64,000 nucleotides of DNA from Rutstroemia sp. NJR-2017a BVV2 (taxonomy: Eukaryota; Ascomycota; Leotiomycetes; Helotiales; Rutstroemiaceae): the NCBI GenBank assembly GCA_002946415.1, contig NJPS01000059.1, positions 124,001 through 188,000 of the forward strand. The letters are read 5' to 3'. The notes under the pieces were generated by a model. That model worked only from the letters and a program-made list of their open reading frames with translations. It was not told the DNA's origin and did not search any database. Below, in pieces: positions 54,442 to 64,000 of this stretch; position 1 is the stretch's first letter; every line of letters begins with the position of its first letter. Made by a program: the position numbers and the translations under genes.

Positions 54442-57400
54442 TCACCTAATGAATGATCGAACGACCTTCTCCCCGTCCTTCAAAGTCCCCAGTCTTATAT
54501 GTTCAGTGACCAAAGTTGCATCTGCAGCATCTTCTTGAGGCATAAAAAGATTAAACATTCTTGGCACGAATCCTTTCGACCTCTGTACCCACGTCCCGAT
54601 CTTTTTATCCCAGGCCTTCTCTGTTTCATGAATCGAGTTGAGTAAACCATGACCATAGTCGTATGGCTCCCATCGAGCTGTAAGAACGCTTTCGTCGAAC
54701 AGCCTACTTATATTGACGACACTTTTCGGTCCGTATGAAGGCTCCAATATCAAACGTCCTATTGTTTGCCCACTACCGCTGATGAAGTTGAGATTCGTTA
54801 CGTTTTGATTAAGTGCTTTTGATGCACGGGTTGAAGGAATTGGGGGTACGCAGTGTTCTTGTTGCTCAAAAGTACTGATAACACCATTAAAGTGACTGAG
54901 AGTTGATATAGGGCCTGCGGCTCCCGAAGAGAGGTCTTGAGGTAACACTGATTTTTTTCCGCTAGATATATTGACTTCTGGGAGAGCGGCTCGTCTTAAG
55001 CTCTGTCTACGGCGCAATCGTTCAAGCAGTTCTCCTTCCATATGAGATTGTGCATTGCGGGCAGGTTCACTTGTGGCCATAGTTGATGAAGATGGGACCG
55101 CCCACTTAGAAGAAAATTTCCTTGCACCATCTTGCTGTAAATATTCTGCACTAGACACTTGCTCTTTTTTTGATTCAGGACGGGTATGCCCCTGAACAGT
55201 AGCTCTGGTCGTGATACATAATTGTGTGCATAGAAATGTCTCTCCATAAACCTTGCCTGTCGAATTTTGAGGTGGTGCAGGTTGATACTCCATACACGTT
55301 CCTGTCATTATCGCAAAAGTCGCACATCTGTCGTTGTCCCCGAGCATAGAAACCCATCGCGGGTTTATCTTCCGACCATCAACTCTCTCGACTTCCGTCA
55401 TATCCCACACCTGCAGAAGCTTATCTTCCCGAATACCCGTGAATTTCAACATAGTCAGAACGAACCTTAGAGCTGGTGTTAGAATGTCTTTGATACTCGG
55501 GGGCATTTCCAGCCAATTTTCAGCAATGGAATTGAGGGAGGAAATTCTTCGAGTGTTCTGTCAAGGTCCTGGAAGAAATCCTTATTCAGATTCCGACGCA
55601 GGAAGCCTCGTACACTGGGATGCTTAAGCAACATCCAGAGGCTGATTCTCCGAGCGTTTCCAGAGCAACAACTTATATCGAGGACAACAAGGTAATCCAG
55701 ATACCGTGGGTTTATGTAGCTAAAACGAGGATCTGGCTCAGGCGTGACTAAGCCTAACAAGGTCTCGACGATGACATCTTTCAAAGTCCAACCTGCGTCG
55801 AACTTATATGTACGGCCCATGTTAACCGTGACGTACTGGCCTCCCGATACTTGTACAGTTCTAGCATCCAGCTTCCATGATGGAGGTCTAGTTGTGAGCT
55901 CAAATGCATCATAGTTGAAGCTATACTTGTTTAGACATTGACAACTATCTGACAGCTGCATGCTTGAGATCATTCTTCCACGACGACGAGGTTCAGCTGT
56001 TGCATATATGCCAATCAAAAGACGCTTAGTAACGTCAATTGAGTCCGGATTGTCTAATGATGTAAGATAATCGTCATCCAACCAGTCAGCTCAGTGGCAG
56101 AGAGTCTCGTCACTTGAAGGTGCACTCGATATAGGAAGCTGGATTGATTTGATATACTGCAGACAACCACCACGAGTCCTAATTGAAGCTGCTTGCAGGC
56201 TTCCACTGCTTCGGTATTCAATCTTCATTGGACCCCAAAGCTGCGCAAAATCTTCTGCAGACGTCGAGACGTAAAACCCGTCAAAATCCACTGTAGGTAA
56301 GTCAATATTTCGACGATGTGAACTAAAAGCCCACACTGGCTTTTTCACGAACCTGTTCAGACAATTCAAGCGTCTTGGTGCCATTAAAACTTTACCGTTA
56401 AAAGTCTCGATCTGTAGTGCACTACTAAGCCCGCCACCAGGAGTGATATCAGTCACATCAAGGTGCGATCTGATGAATATGAGCAAGGCAAGATGAAGTA
56501 TACTCAGAGTCGAGTTCAGCAGCAGGCATATTTTTACCCAACTGTCGCGGTGAGTACCTAATGAACAGCCCTCAAAAGAACTTTCTAGACCAAGAGTTGA
56601 AACGATGTGTATTAATAACTCACGGATATCACACATAACCTCGTGGATATCCATCGAAGACGAATTTGTTATGCATAGCGTTCCATCATCCAGAAAGAAA
56701 CCCGGAGAATCGAGCTTAGGTATCAACTCGTGAAGAAGGTCGCAAAGTACGGTTAAGCTGGGCATACTGACTGGCAGGATATTGAGAATCTTTGGTCTGT
56801 TGGTGTCCACAACAATAATGTTGTAACCCAATGAACAAAATCCTTCTTCCGCTAATAATTCGACGCCAGAGTTGATAGCAGATGCGATCTTGATGTTGTC
56901 AGTGATGCTCGTTTGAAGCCATGCATGGTCCTTGCGGCGGGAATTGATATGATGTAACCAGCTCAACGGCAAACCAAGTACAGACAGTCCGTGAGACTTT
57001 TCAATCCTAAGTAGTGTATTGGTATGAAAGCCGAGAACTCTCCCGGATAGGATTGAGATGTCTTTGAAGTAAGATGTTGGATTTTCCGCAAAACATTCCA
57101 GTGGTGACAATACACGTGGAAGCGTATCCACGACATCGGATTTTGATATGTGGCTTGTCTGACCGAGGTTCTTATCAGAAACACCTGCCAACGATGATAC
57201 CGAGATTTCGGTGGGAATATGGATTATTGGGTCCTCAGCAGATGTTGATGTTGGCGAAGTTGGAACGAGAATCCCTGAGCTCTTTTTGCCAGTAGCTTTT
57301 TTGTGGCCATCATTTGCCAGCGTCCGTGAATTTTCGTTATTGGGAGTCTTTTGGTGATCATCGTGCGATTTGGACGGAGGAATCTGACTCTCAAAAACAC

Positions 57401-57938
57401 GGATACCGGATTCAAAATCAAAATATTGAGCACCAGGAGAATCAGATTGCGTACGATAATCAGAAAAGAATTCCCGAGCGTAGTTGGAGCTTCTAGCGAT
57501 AGGTTGAGTTTGGGCGATGGGTGGACTTGGAGCTGTAGGTAGTGTTTGAGCGATAGGTAGAGCTTAAGCGATAGGTAGGACTTGGGCGATAGGTAGAGTT
57601 TGAGCGATAGGTAAAGTTTGAGCGCTAGGTGTAGGTGTAGGTGGACATTGAGCTATGGGTGGACTTTCAGTCATACGTCGAAGTGGTGGGGTAGGTGAGG
57701 TTCGGGACTTGTATGTGTCTTGAGGTAACGGAGGTGAGGTACGAGGTGATGATCCTGTCCCTCCATGGCCTCTCATTTTAACCTGTTCCACGTAGCAGCT
57801 TGCGCACCTTTGATGACCGCATTCCGGACAAAATTCTATGTTTATCGACAGTCCAGAAGAGCGATATTGTCCATTAATATCTTTGCAATAGCAACATGAC
57901 CAAACCCAGACAAGCGTAGTTTTCGGTTTTGGTGCCAT
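54442..57938 (-). pseudogene. Broken tandem paralogue of the 50.4-53.7 kb gene, with N-terminal zinc-binding domain
   Basis: Reading leftwards from the ATG at 57938, a zinc-ribbon-like domain (VWSCCYC, then FCPECGHQRCASC) leads to a tract of LPIAQ repeats. The frame meets a TAA at 57566-57564 inside that tract, continues in the same frame through SSLAGVSDKN to ETLCH, meets a TGA at 56093-56091 where the intact copy has Trp (LCHW), continues to SLWMLLKHPS, then shifts frame near 55530-55565 before DKLLQVWDMT and ends at 54442 with KVVRSFIR. Similarity to the intact copy runs through both stops and beyond the shift, so these are lesions and not gene boundaries. Both stops are explained by C:G to T:A transitions. 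The zinc domain and repeats are not in the intact copy, so the copies differ at the N-terminus. Introns covering the lesions are an alternative, but would remove aligned residues. Confidence 0.75.
57500..57660 (-). repeat. Coding repeat tract encoding LPIAQ-type units
   Basis: Five-to-six-codon units (LPIAQ, TLPIAQ, VLPIA, then after the stop ALPIAQ, TLPTAP) repeat within the broken paralogue. The nucleotide unit is close to CTACCTATCGCTCAA. The stop at 57566-57564 is a TAA in a position where the other units have CAA. Confidence 0.8.
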
Positions 57939-58724
57939 GGTGGATGATTTTCATCTCCCTTCGATATCTTCCATATATCGAAAAAAATATGATTTATTCT
58001 TCCACAAGAGAAAGAAAAACTTCAAGATATGTCGTTACTCCGCACGCAGCCTTGTGTTTTCCATGTTGATCCAGGCGATTCTGAGACCGACATTGATTGG
58101 ACTGGATGAATTGGCAGGCAATGAGCCACACTACCATGACTGCAGTTGAGGCTTGGAGCCATATCCAATCACTGTTGATGAAGTAGATCAACCAGCAACA
58201 CCAAATGGTGCTTTCAAGATTGAACGCCGTCTGGCGAGGGCGCATTTCTCCAACGGTATGAGTGCATGCCCCGAGTGCTGAGTGGCCAGCAAGTGAAAGC
58301 ACGAAGAATGCGTACCGCGATATTTCTGTACGTTCATATGAGGAGGCATGTTAGAATAAGGTAAATCTTATGGTAGATACACCAGTAAAGGCATTTTCTC
58401 AGTCCTTGACTCCTTTTCAGGTCGTTGAAGTTGGTTGTAGCCCAGTTGTCGTTCCGAGTCGCAATAAGCAAGTGGAGCAAGTGGAGCAACAACTTTAAGG
58501 TTCCTATATCGAGTCTAGCGTGTATCCGCTAAATGGCTTGATTGGCTGGTTGGATTGAAGAGCACAGCCCTACGAGATGAATACCGCATTTGGCAGAGCA
58601 GCGAATGCGAGATGGAGCGGCAGGAGATATATATATGGCTTCCACCTTCCCCGTTCCATCTGCGGAGCACAGAAATCCCATTCCAATTATTTTTCTTGTT
58701 TAATAACTGCTGTCATTTCTCAAA
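57939..58724. other. Divergent intergenic region
   Basis: Promoters of the broken paralogue (leftward) and of the conserved fungal gene (rightward). A 102-codon minus-strand frame (57994-58302) has no recognisable domain and is not called. Confidence 0.42.
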
Positions 58725-60355
58725 ATGTCCGTTGTCGAATATGCAATTAAAGGTGTAGCTGCCGGCATTGGCCTTGCATCTGAGAGTATCAAAGCAAAGA
58801 AAGCGAAGAAGCAACGAGCGTCCGAGTCCGATATCACAACTCCTTCCAGTTCAGATTCAACTCCTTCATCGGATCTTAATGAAAACTTTCCATTAGCCGC
58901 GGGTATCCCAACACTCGCCGTTGAACAACAACCTCCAAGGAAAGACAACGATGAGCGAAATTGGGAACTCGACGCCGCACAAGATGACATCGCCCCGCCA
59001 GGATATGATCAACCATCACAACTATCGCTACAACAGTCGACAATACCAAGCGGGGTAGTAACGCCGGAGAACGAAACAGCCCAAGAAAAGGAGAAGCGTA
59101 CTCTCTTCCTCAAGAAGATAATCACTCGCTTTCTAAGCAGGTACCCCGCGCCCCACTACCCATTTAACATGCCCCTTACCAACCGACTTCCCCTCCCCGT
59201 CATCCTGCCTCAACGTCGTCCTAAAAATCGCGCTCGCGGTTTCATCCGCGCTTACGCACCTCTCCTCGAAAACTGCGATATCTCTCAAACCACATTCCTC
59301 GACTTCCTATCCACCTTCAATGAAGCCACCCAAGCCAATCCCTGGATCAACGCCATAAACTTCGCTGGTTTAGCAGCCCACGGTGTCGCACCAGGCGTTG
59401 CGGTCGCTGTGCAGGTGGCCATTGCTGTGACTATCAAAGCAGCTAAAGAAATTCACAGCCGGCAGCGCACGAACTCATTCCTCGACGCGATGAACAATGA
59501 GTTCTTCAGACCTCGAGGTCTTTATTGTCTCGTCTTAACATGGAATCCTGAGTCCAGCAATGCAACTGATACTGTTGATTTAACATCTATAATATCGAAG
59601 TCTATCAACCCAAGTACAGGTCAATCACAAACTCGGAACAAGTTTCATACATCGTCTGGGAATAGTTACGGGGATTTCGAATTTCCTGCCGCTGCACCAC
59701 TTGTGTTTCCTGTTCTTGATGAGATTGATTCGCAGGACGAGCAGAAGACGATGGAGAAGATGAAGCGAAAGGGAGAATTTGTGAGCGAATATTTTGATCG
59801 AAGAGCTAGAGCGCAGTGGGCAGCAGAGCATCCAGATTCAGTTCTGTCAAACGGCCCTAAAGAAAAGTTTGCGAGTAGGTATGCAGACCCAAATCATCCG
59901 GCCAGTAGCGGAAACCCGTGGAGTTTGCTTACTGGTGGTCACTTCAACCCTCCAACATTGAATGACCTGCGAAAACCTAGGTTGGTTGACAGAGGTGGCG
60001 GACTCGGAGGAAGAGGTCGCGGACCGGGAGGTGTGCAGAATTTGATAAGCACAAGAACAGGCATACTTGGAAGAGAGCGACAAGGAGAATCTCAGACACA
60101 AAGTTTTCGGAGTGAACAACGACAGCAGCTGTGCGACACGAGGGGATTGAATAGGCTCGGCGAGTTTGAGGTGGCAAATCCTCTGGCTCAAGGTCTGAAG
60201 AAGATTTTAGGCTATGTGAGTACAACATTCTTATAATCACGCACCACGTAACATTGCTAACGATAAACAAGAATGTTTTGTACTTGATGATTGTCAACAT
60301 GCCAAGTGACGAAGAATTAGCAGCTGCGAATGCTCGAATTGGCAATCTGTCATGA
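58725..60355 (+). CDS. Conserved fungal protein of unknown function
   Basis: Two exons, 58725-60215 and 60272-60355, with a 56-base intron (GTGAGT...ACAAG), give 524 residues; the splice extends the product with NVLYLMIVNMPSDEELAAAN. The N-terminus is an amphipathic Ala/Gly/Lys helix (VVEYAIKGVAAGIGLASESI). A polar stretch (~30-120) precedes the most conserved-looking part (~145-290): NRLPLPVILPQRRPKNRARG, FIRAYAPLLENCDISQTTFL, NPWINAINFAGLAAHGVAPG, then an Ala/Val-rich segment and RPRGLYCLVLTWNP. A Gly/Arg-rich patch lies at ~425-440. The layout is familiar in filamentous ascomycetes as an uncharacterised family; I can offer no function. The Ala/Val-rich segment could sit on a membrane. Confidence 0.82.
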
Positions 60356-60902
60356 CTCTGAACATCCAATGGGGAATAATCATGACTCGGGAAGGGGCAA
60401 TAACGGGAGAGGTGTTCCCACAAAGAGCCGCGAGATGAGATAGAGAACAGAAAAATCATAAAATCCAGAATTCTCCAAGACCAAGTTCATCACCTGACAA
60501 TCAATATGAAGCTATTTGCCAACCAACATGATTCTCACCAAAAATCCCACGAATTCAGCATATTATCGGATGCAAGCCACATCAGAAGCGGATATAAGCG
60601 TTCCTCTCTACCCTATCAATTGCCAAAACGCTACGTGGCGTACCAAAGTAAGCTTATGGGAAACGACGAATGATCAATTCCTTCTCACCACTTGGAAGAG
60701 AAGAAAAGATTAAAAGCCGATATGTTGCACATCTCATTGTTGCACGGCGATGATGGTGTTGATGTAGCGCGCGGAACTTGGCTCGATTAGGACTATTTTG
60801 GCGTCGGTTGCAAAGTTTGTGTAACAGTGAACAAGGTTTTCGTAGATCATTTTCCAAGACATCTGATGTGTCATAAAGCTCTGATGTAATTTCCATAATT
60901 CC
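60356..60902. other. Convergent intergenic region
   Basis: 3' flanks of the conserved fungal gene and of palC. No separate gene recognised. Confidence 0.45.
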
Positions 60903-62380
60903 TCAAAAGTAATTCGTGCTTGCTGCATAGTCTCCTTTCGTTCCTGGAAACGCTCCGGTAGGCGCACCGACTTCTCCTTTTTCTTCATCCGAACTGTCGA
61001 GTTCGTCATAGATATCGGTTGGATCTGGCGGTGCCCTCATATCTTCGAGAACTTGGGCATCTAATGACGGTGGGTTATATGGTTTAATAGAATGCATTTC
61101 TCGACCAGAAGGCAAATTCGAAACGAGTGTACCAACGGATGGGATGAGCTGTGTACCAATCTACAATCGTTAGCAGAATTCGTACCGCGGAAAGAAGAGA
61201 CTACAGTGTCATTCATCTTCACCCATTTCTTTTCCAGCATCTCTAAAACTCTTCCTTCTTCTGCTCTTCCCGCGTCGCTTCCCCAATCTTTGCCTTTTTC
61301 TACTTTGCGATCTTCCCTCTTCTCACTCCATTCCTTCTTGAGCCTTCCAAAGCCAGACTTCTTCCCATCATCTCCAGTAATCATTCCCAACTCGCTCATG
61401 CCAGCTCTTAACCACCCGATGCCCTCTCCAGTCTTGCCACCTAGTTCCGCATCCACACCAAAGAACCTACATGCCTTTCCTCTCCCCACCCTTCTCAAAT
61501 CTTCCACATACTTCAGTAACTCAGCATCAATCTTCCCCTTGCCAGCATTTCCCATTCCACCTAGCATAGCCACCGCGTTAGCTGCATGTTCCGCAGCTGC
61601 TAGGCACAATCTAGCAAAAAGATGCGCACGCACTTTTGGAATCTCTGGAGCTTTGATCATCCATTCCTTGTCATTCTTGTTGCGATCTTGCTGAACGGCA
61701 GCGGGATAAGGATCGTCTTTCAGAACAGCTAGTAATGTGCTTTCGGCCAGGGCCAAACTGCTGAGAGCACGGAAAACAGGTGTTGAGATGTCAGGGCATG
61801 GCGGGGGAGAACTTAGAGATGAGGATCGAGTGAAGAGGTAATTGTGGATTGAGGCAGCCGCTAGCAATTGCTCTGTTGCACTTTTAATACAAGCAGTTCT
61901 TTGCTCAGGAGGCGGAGATGATGTTGCGGATGAATACAACGGATGTAATGAAGATCGTGAAAGGAGTATATGGGTATAAGCCAGTGTTGAAAGTACGAAG
62001 TAGATCTCATATTCCAGAGACTGAATCTTTAATCGAGGAGCTTCTCGTCCTGGAACTGGGGCTTCCGATATCGTAGGTCGCCATTCTAAAGTTGGTGTGG
62101 ATGTGAGGATTATATCAATATGTTCTGAGGATTGTGATTGGGAAGATAGACCTGCGTCGAGGGCGAGAAGATATGGTAAATAGTTCTTGAGAGCTTGGAC
62201 GATAGAAGATAGATTCGAGGCTTGTTGAGCTGCCGGAAGCCTCTTGTGCTTCTTCAGAGTATCACGAAGGACACCCCGATAGGTACTTGCGGCTAATGGT
62301 AAGGAGGGATGCGAGTCGCTGGTGAAATATGCAGAGAACGAGAAGGTTGAGGTTGTCGGGAGAGCGAATGGAAAAGGCAT
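60903..62380 (-). CDS. palC: pH-response regulator PalC (BRO1-like domain)
   Basis: Two exons, 62380-61205 and 61160-60903, give 477 residues. The start is the ATG at 62380 ([19 protein letters not shown]), which matches the conserved PalC N-terminus; the frame stays open upstream but is not conserved-looking. [20 protein letters not shown] and [19 protein letters not shown] follow as in the BRO1-like domain (~1-400). The 44-base intron (GTAGTC...TGTAG, with GCTAAC as branch) joins KMNDT to [20 protein letters not shown]; without it the frame diverges from the family. The C-terminal part carries [20 protein letters not shown] and an acidic patch. PalC links the pH-sensing Pal/Rim complex at the plasma membrane to ESCRT-III (Vps32) and is needed for PacC activation at alkaline pH. 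Confidence 0.92.
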
Positions 62381-62921
62381 TGAAGAACGATTCCGGAAGA
62401 CGTAAGATATCACAAAATCATAACCTAGGGTCCAAGCACGTGGGGACAGCAAGGCTTCCCAGTCTTCTCTCCGTTCCCGCCGGCGCTTCGCGTCGGTATG
62501 ATATTGAGATGCTCAAGTTTTGATTCGAGTGCCTAGGGAGTTTCTTGATAGAAGCAAAAAGAATCTACAGAAAGGTGGTTTGCGAAATGTGGAGTTGATT
62601 GTTGAAATAACGCGATGAAACAAAAATACTCTTGGCTATCAAGGTTCTCTAGGTGGGACAGTACTTGATATTGGCTGCGGTTCGGGCTGATGCTGCCTGC
62701 CGTATTCACCACTTATCCATCGCTTCATCTACGTCATATCATTCTACAGGTTGGAATTGATGCACTAGGTAAGTGGGTGAAGTATTTGAATTATTCTCAA
62801 TACTAGATTAATTCCTCAAGTTATCGCATTTCAATCTCACAAAGTACAAATCATACTTCAAAGTTCTCATATATCAATCCCGAGAACATCTTTGCCTATT
62901 CACCAGACTTCATAACAAACC
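62381..62921. other. Divergent intergenic region
   Basis: Promoters of palC and the small hydrophilic protein gene. PacC-type GCCARG sites were not checked exhaustively; none stood out. Confidence 0.4.
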
Positions 62922-63371
62922 ATGTCGGCCTCGCAGAACCAATCCTCTCTCAACGAAGCACCAAATTCCACACCAGCTGGCACCACTTTTGGCGCAAATG
63001 ATGCCAAACCATCTAGTGAGGCCAAGCCAGCAAACACCGTAGGCTCTGCGACTGCGATGGGTCATGGCGACCATCCTAAGGATAACGCGGACGACAGCAA
63101 CGCAGAGTTGTCCGGTTCCAAGTATGGTGTACAAAAGGAAGACCTAGAAGGAGAGCAGATGGCTGTATATGCAGAGGGACATGCTATGCACGCACAGCTG
63201 GACAAGAAGAACGCCGGATGGGGTGAGGAGGGGAGTTTTACGAGTGACTTGGATAGGCAGAAGGCAGAGCAGAAGGAAGCCAGGGAAAATATCAAGGCTC
63301 AGCGGGAACAGGGCGTGAACATTGATGGAGGGAACGGCAGACTTCAAAATGAAGGGCTCGGAGCCGTTTGA
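62922..63371 (+). CDS. Small hydrophilic protein of unknown function
   Basis: Single exon of 149 residues from an ATG at 62922. It is rich in Ala, Asp, Glu, Gly, Lys, Asn and Gln, with no hydrophobic segment or cysteine. The first ~60 residues are disordered (TTFGANDAKPSSEAKPANT); ~60-140 look helical and charged (KYGVQKEDLEGEQMAVYAEG, DLDRQKAEQKEARENIKAQR). The composition is typical of stress-related or chaperone-like hydrophilic fungal proteins, but I recognise no family. Its short length and clean start and stop suggest a real gene. Confidence 0.7.
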   Translation: MSASQNQSSLNEAPNSTPAGTTFGANDAKPSSEAKPANTVGSATAMGHGDHPKDNADDSNAELSGSKYGVQKEDLEGEQMAVYAEGHAMHAQLDKKNAGWGEEGSFTSDLDRQKAEQKEARENIKAQREQGVNIDGGNGRLQNEGLGAV

Positions 63372-63557
63372 GTCGAACATTGTTCAATTCCCGAGGAGAG
63401 ATTGATGGCTGCGGGACTGGGTGCGCATTTATGACGAACTTTGGTAGACGGTCAATCATCATCGACATGTTTATCATCTTCTGCATATCTCCATGTATCA
63501 TATATCAAAATCCCAAACGCCTTCGCCATGCCGACAATAATGATATCATCCTGAGCA
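63372..63557. other. Short convergent intergenic gap
   Basis: 3' flanks of the small hydrophilic gene and of the partial gene at the right edge. Confidence 0.4.
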
Positions 63558-64000
63558 TCAAAAATCCATATTCTCCATGACTTGATCACCAACCGAGCTC
63601 AATGCCGACGATGCTTCTCTGGTCGAAGGAGTTACTGTGGCTTGCTTCGAGACCATCTTTAATCGATCTGCCCATTCTTTCACGCTTGATATTTCCCCTC
63701 CCTCCACTTTGACTACTCGAGGCTCCGCAGGCTTGCCCAGTAATGTACCATGATATCGCGAGTCTTCGTCTGTCGTGCTATGCTTCTTCTTGAGTGCTGT
63801 AAAATGATTAGCTATTATCTCAATTACAACAACCTAAGTTTGACCTGTTAAATAATCTTCCTTCCCATCTCCAAGGGCAATTCGTCTGATTTCCTTATTC
63901 CCCTCTCCTGTAGCCCATGCCAAAAACTCCTCGACACCACGCATATCCTCCATGCCCTCAAACTCTTGATCTTCTATAACTTTCTCCGGCATAAGCGCCC
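63558..64000 (-). CDS. 3' end of an unidentified gene, cut by the window edge
   Basis: Two exons are visible, 64000-63845 (running in from the right) and 63796-63558, with a 48-base intron (GTCAAA...ACAG). The spliced frame reads EFEGMEDMRGVEEFLAWATG, then GEGNKEIRRIALGDGKEDYL, joins at YLTALKKKHSTT and ends ...VGDQVMENMDF. Acidic and helical character prevails, with no membrane segment. It is the C-terminal part of a larger protein that I cannot name. A GTCAAA donor is slightly unusual but the join keeps the frame and avoids a stop soon after the donor. Confidence 0.6.

Noticed and set aside
57564..57938. 124-residue zinc-domain protein as a gene of its own
   Set aside because: The LPIAQ repeat continues in the same frame beyond the stop and leads into the paralogue-like sequence, so it is the front of the broken gene.
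61092..61694. 200-codon plus-strand Ser/Pro/Leu-rich frame
   Set aside because: It is antisense to palC coding sequence and has only mirror-image composition.

Overview
The window is nuclear DNA of a filamentous ascomycete. Genes carry short GT-AG introns of about 44-65 bases, intergenic gaps are long, and the protein set is typical of Pezizomycotina: a Zn2Cys6 regulator, PalC, a NUP permease, a DUF2470 membrane protein and a secreted endopolygalacturonase. The pectinase and the general protein repertoire suggest a plant-associated member of the Leotiomycetes, but that placement is an inference. No tRNA, rRNA, CRISPR or intact transposon was recognised.

Left part (1-28 kb), mostly housekeeping genes separated by wide gaps: a bromodomain protein of the BRD8/Bdc1 type running off the left edge; a small coiled-coil protein; a secreted GH28 endopolygalacturonase with a Cys-rich N-terminal module; a charged orphan protein; a 184-residue protein with an internal MGSC start; a DUF2470 membrane protein; and a 2,050-residue DOCK-family exchange factor. 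Two of the gaps (11.4-12.4 kb and 18.9-19.3 kb) hold gene-like debris.

Middle part (28-50 kb): TSC13 (very-long-chain enoyl-CoA reductase), then a run of carbohydrate and accessory genes: Zn2Cys6 regulator, sugar transporter, short-chain dehydrogenase, dihydroxyacetone synthase-like transketolase (divergent from the dehydrogenase), NUP-family protein, AATase-type acyltransferase, a basic orphan protein, a GH31 alpha-xylosidase-like enzyme and a DUF4267 membrane protein. Regulator, transporter, dehydrogenase and transketolase look like a sugar or polyol catabolic cluster; the GH31 enzyme could supply its substrate. This grouping is inferred from order and family only.

Right part (50-64 kb): a tandem pair of large proteins of a family I cannot name. 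One copy is intact (1,100 residues). The other carries two in-frame stops and one frameshift and looks like a young pseudogene, but keeps an N-terminal zinc-binding domain and a repeat tract absent from the intact copy. Then come a conserved fungal protein of unknown function, PalC (alkaline-pH signalling), a small hydrophilic protein, and the 3' end of an unknown gene cut by the right edge.

Most multi-exon models were built by hand, joining exons at GT-AG sites that keep the frame and restore family motifs. They have not been checked against RNA.
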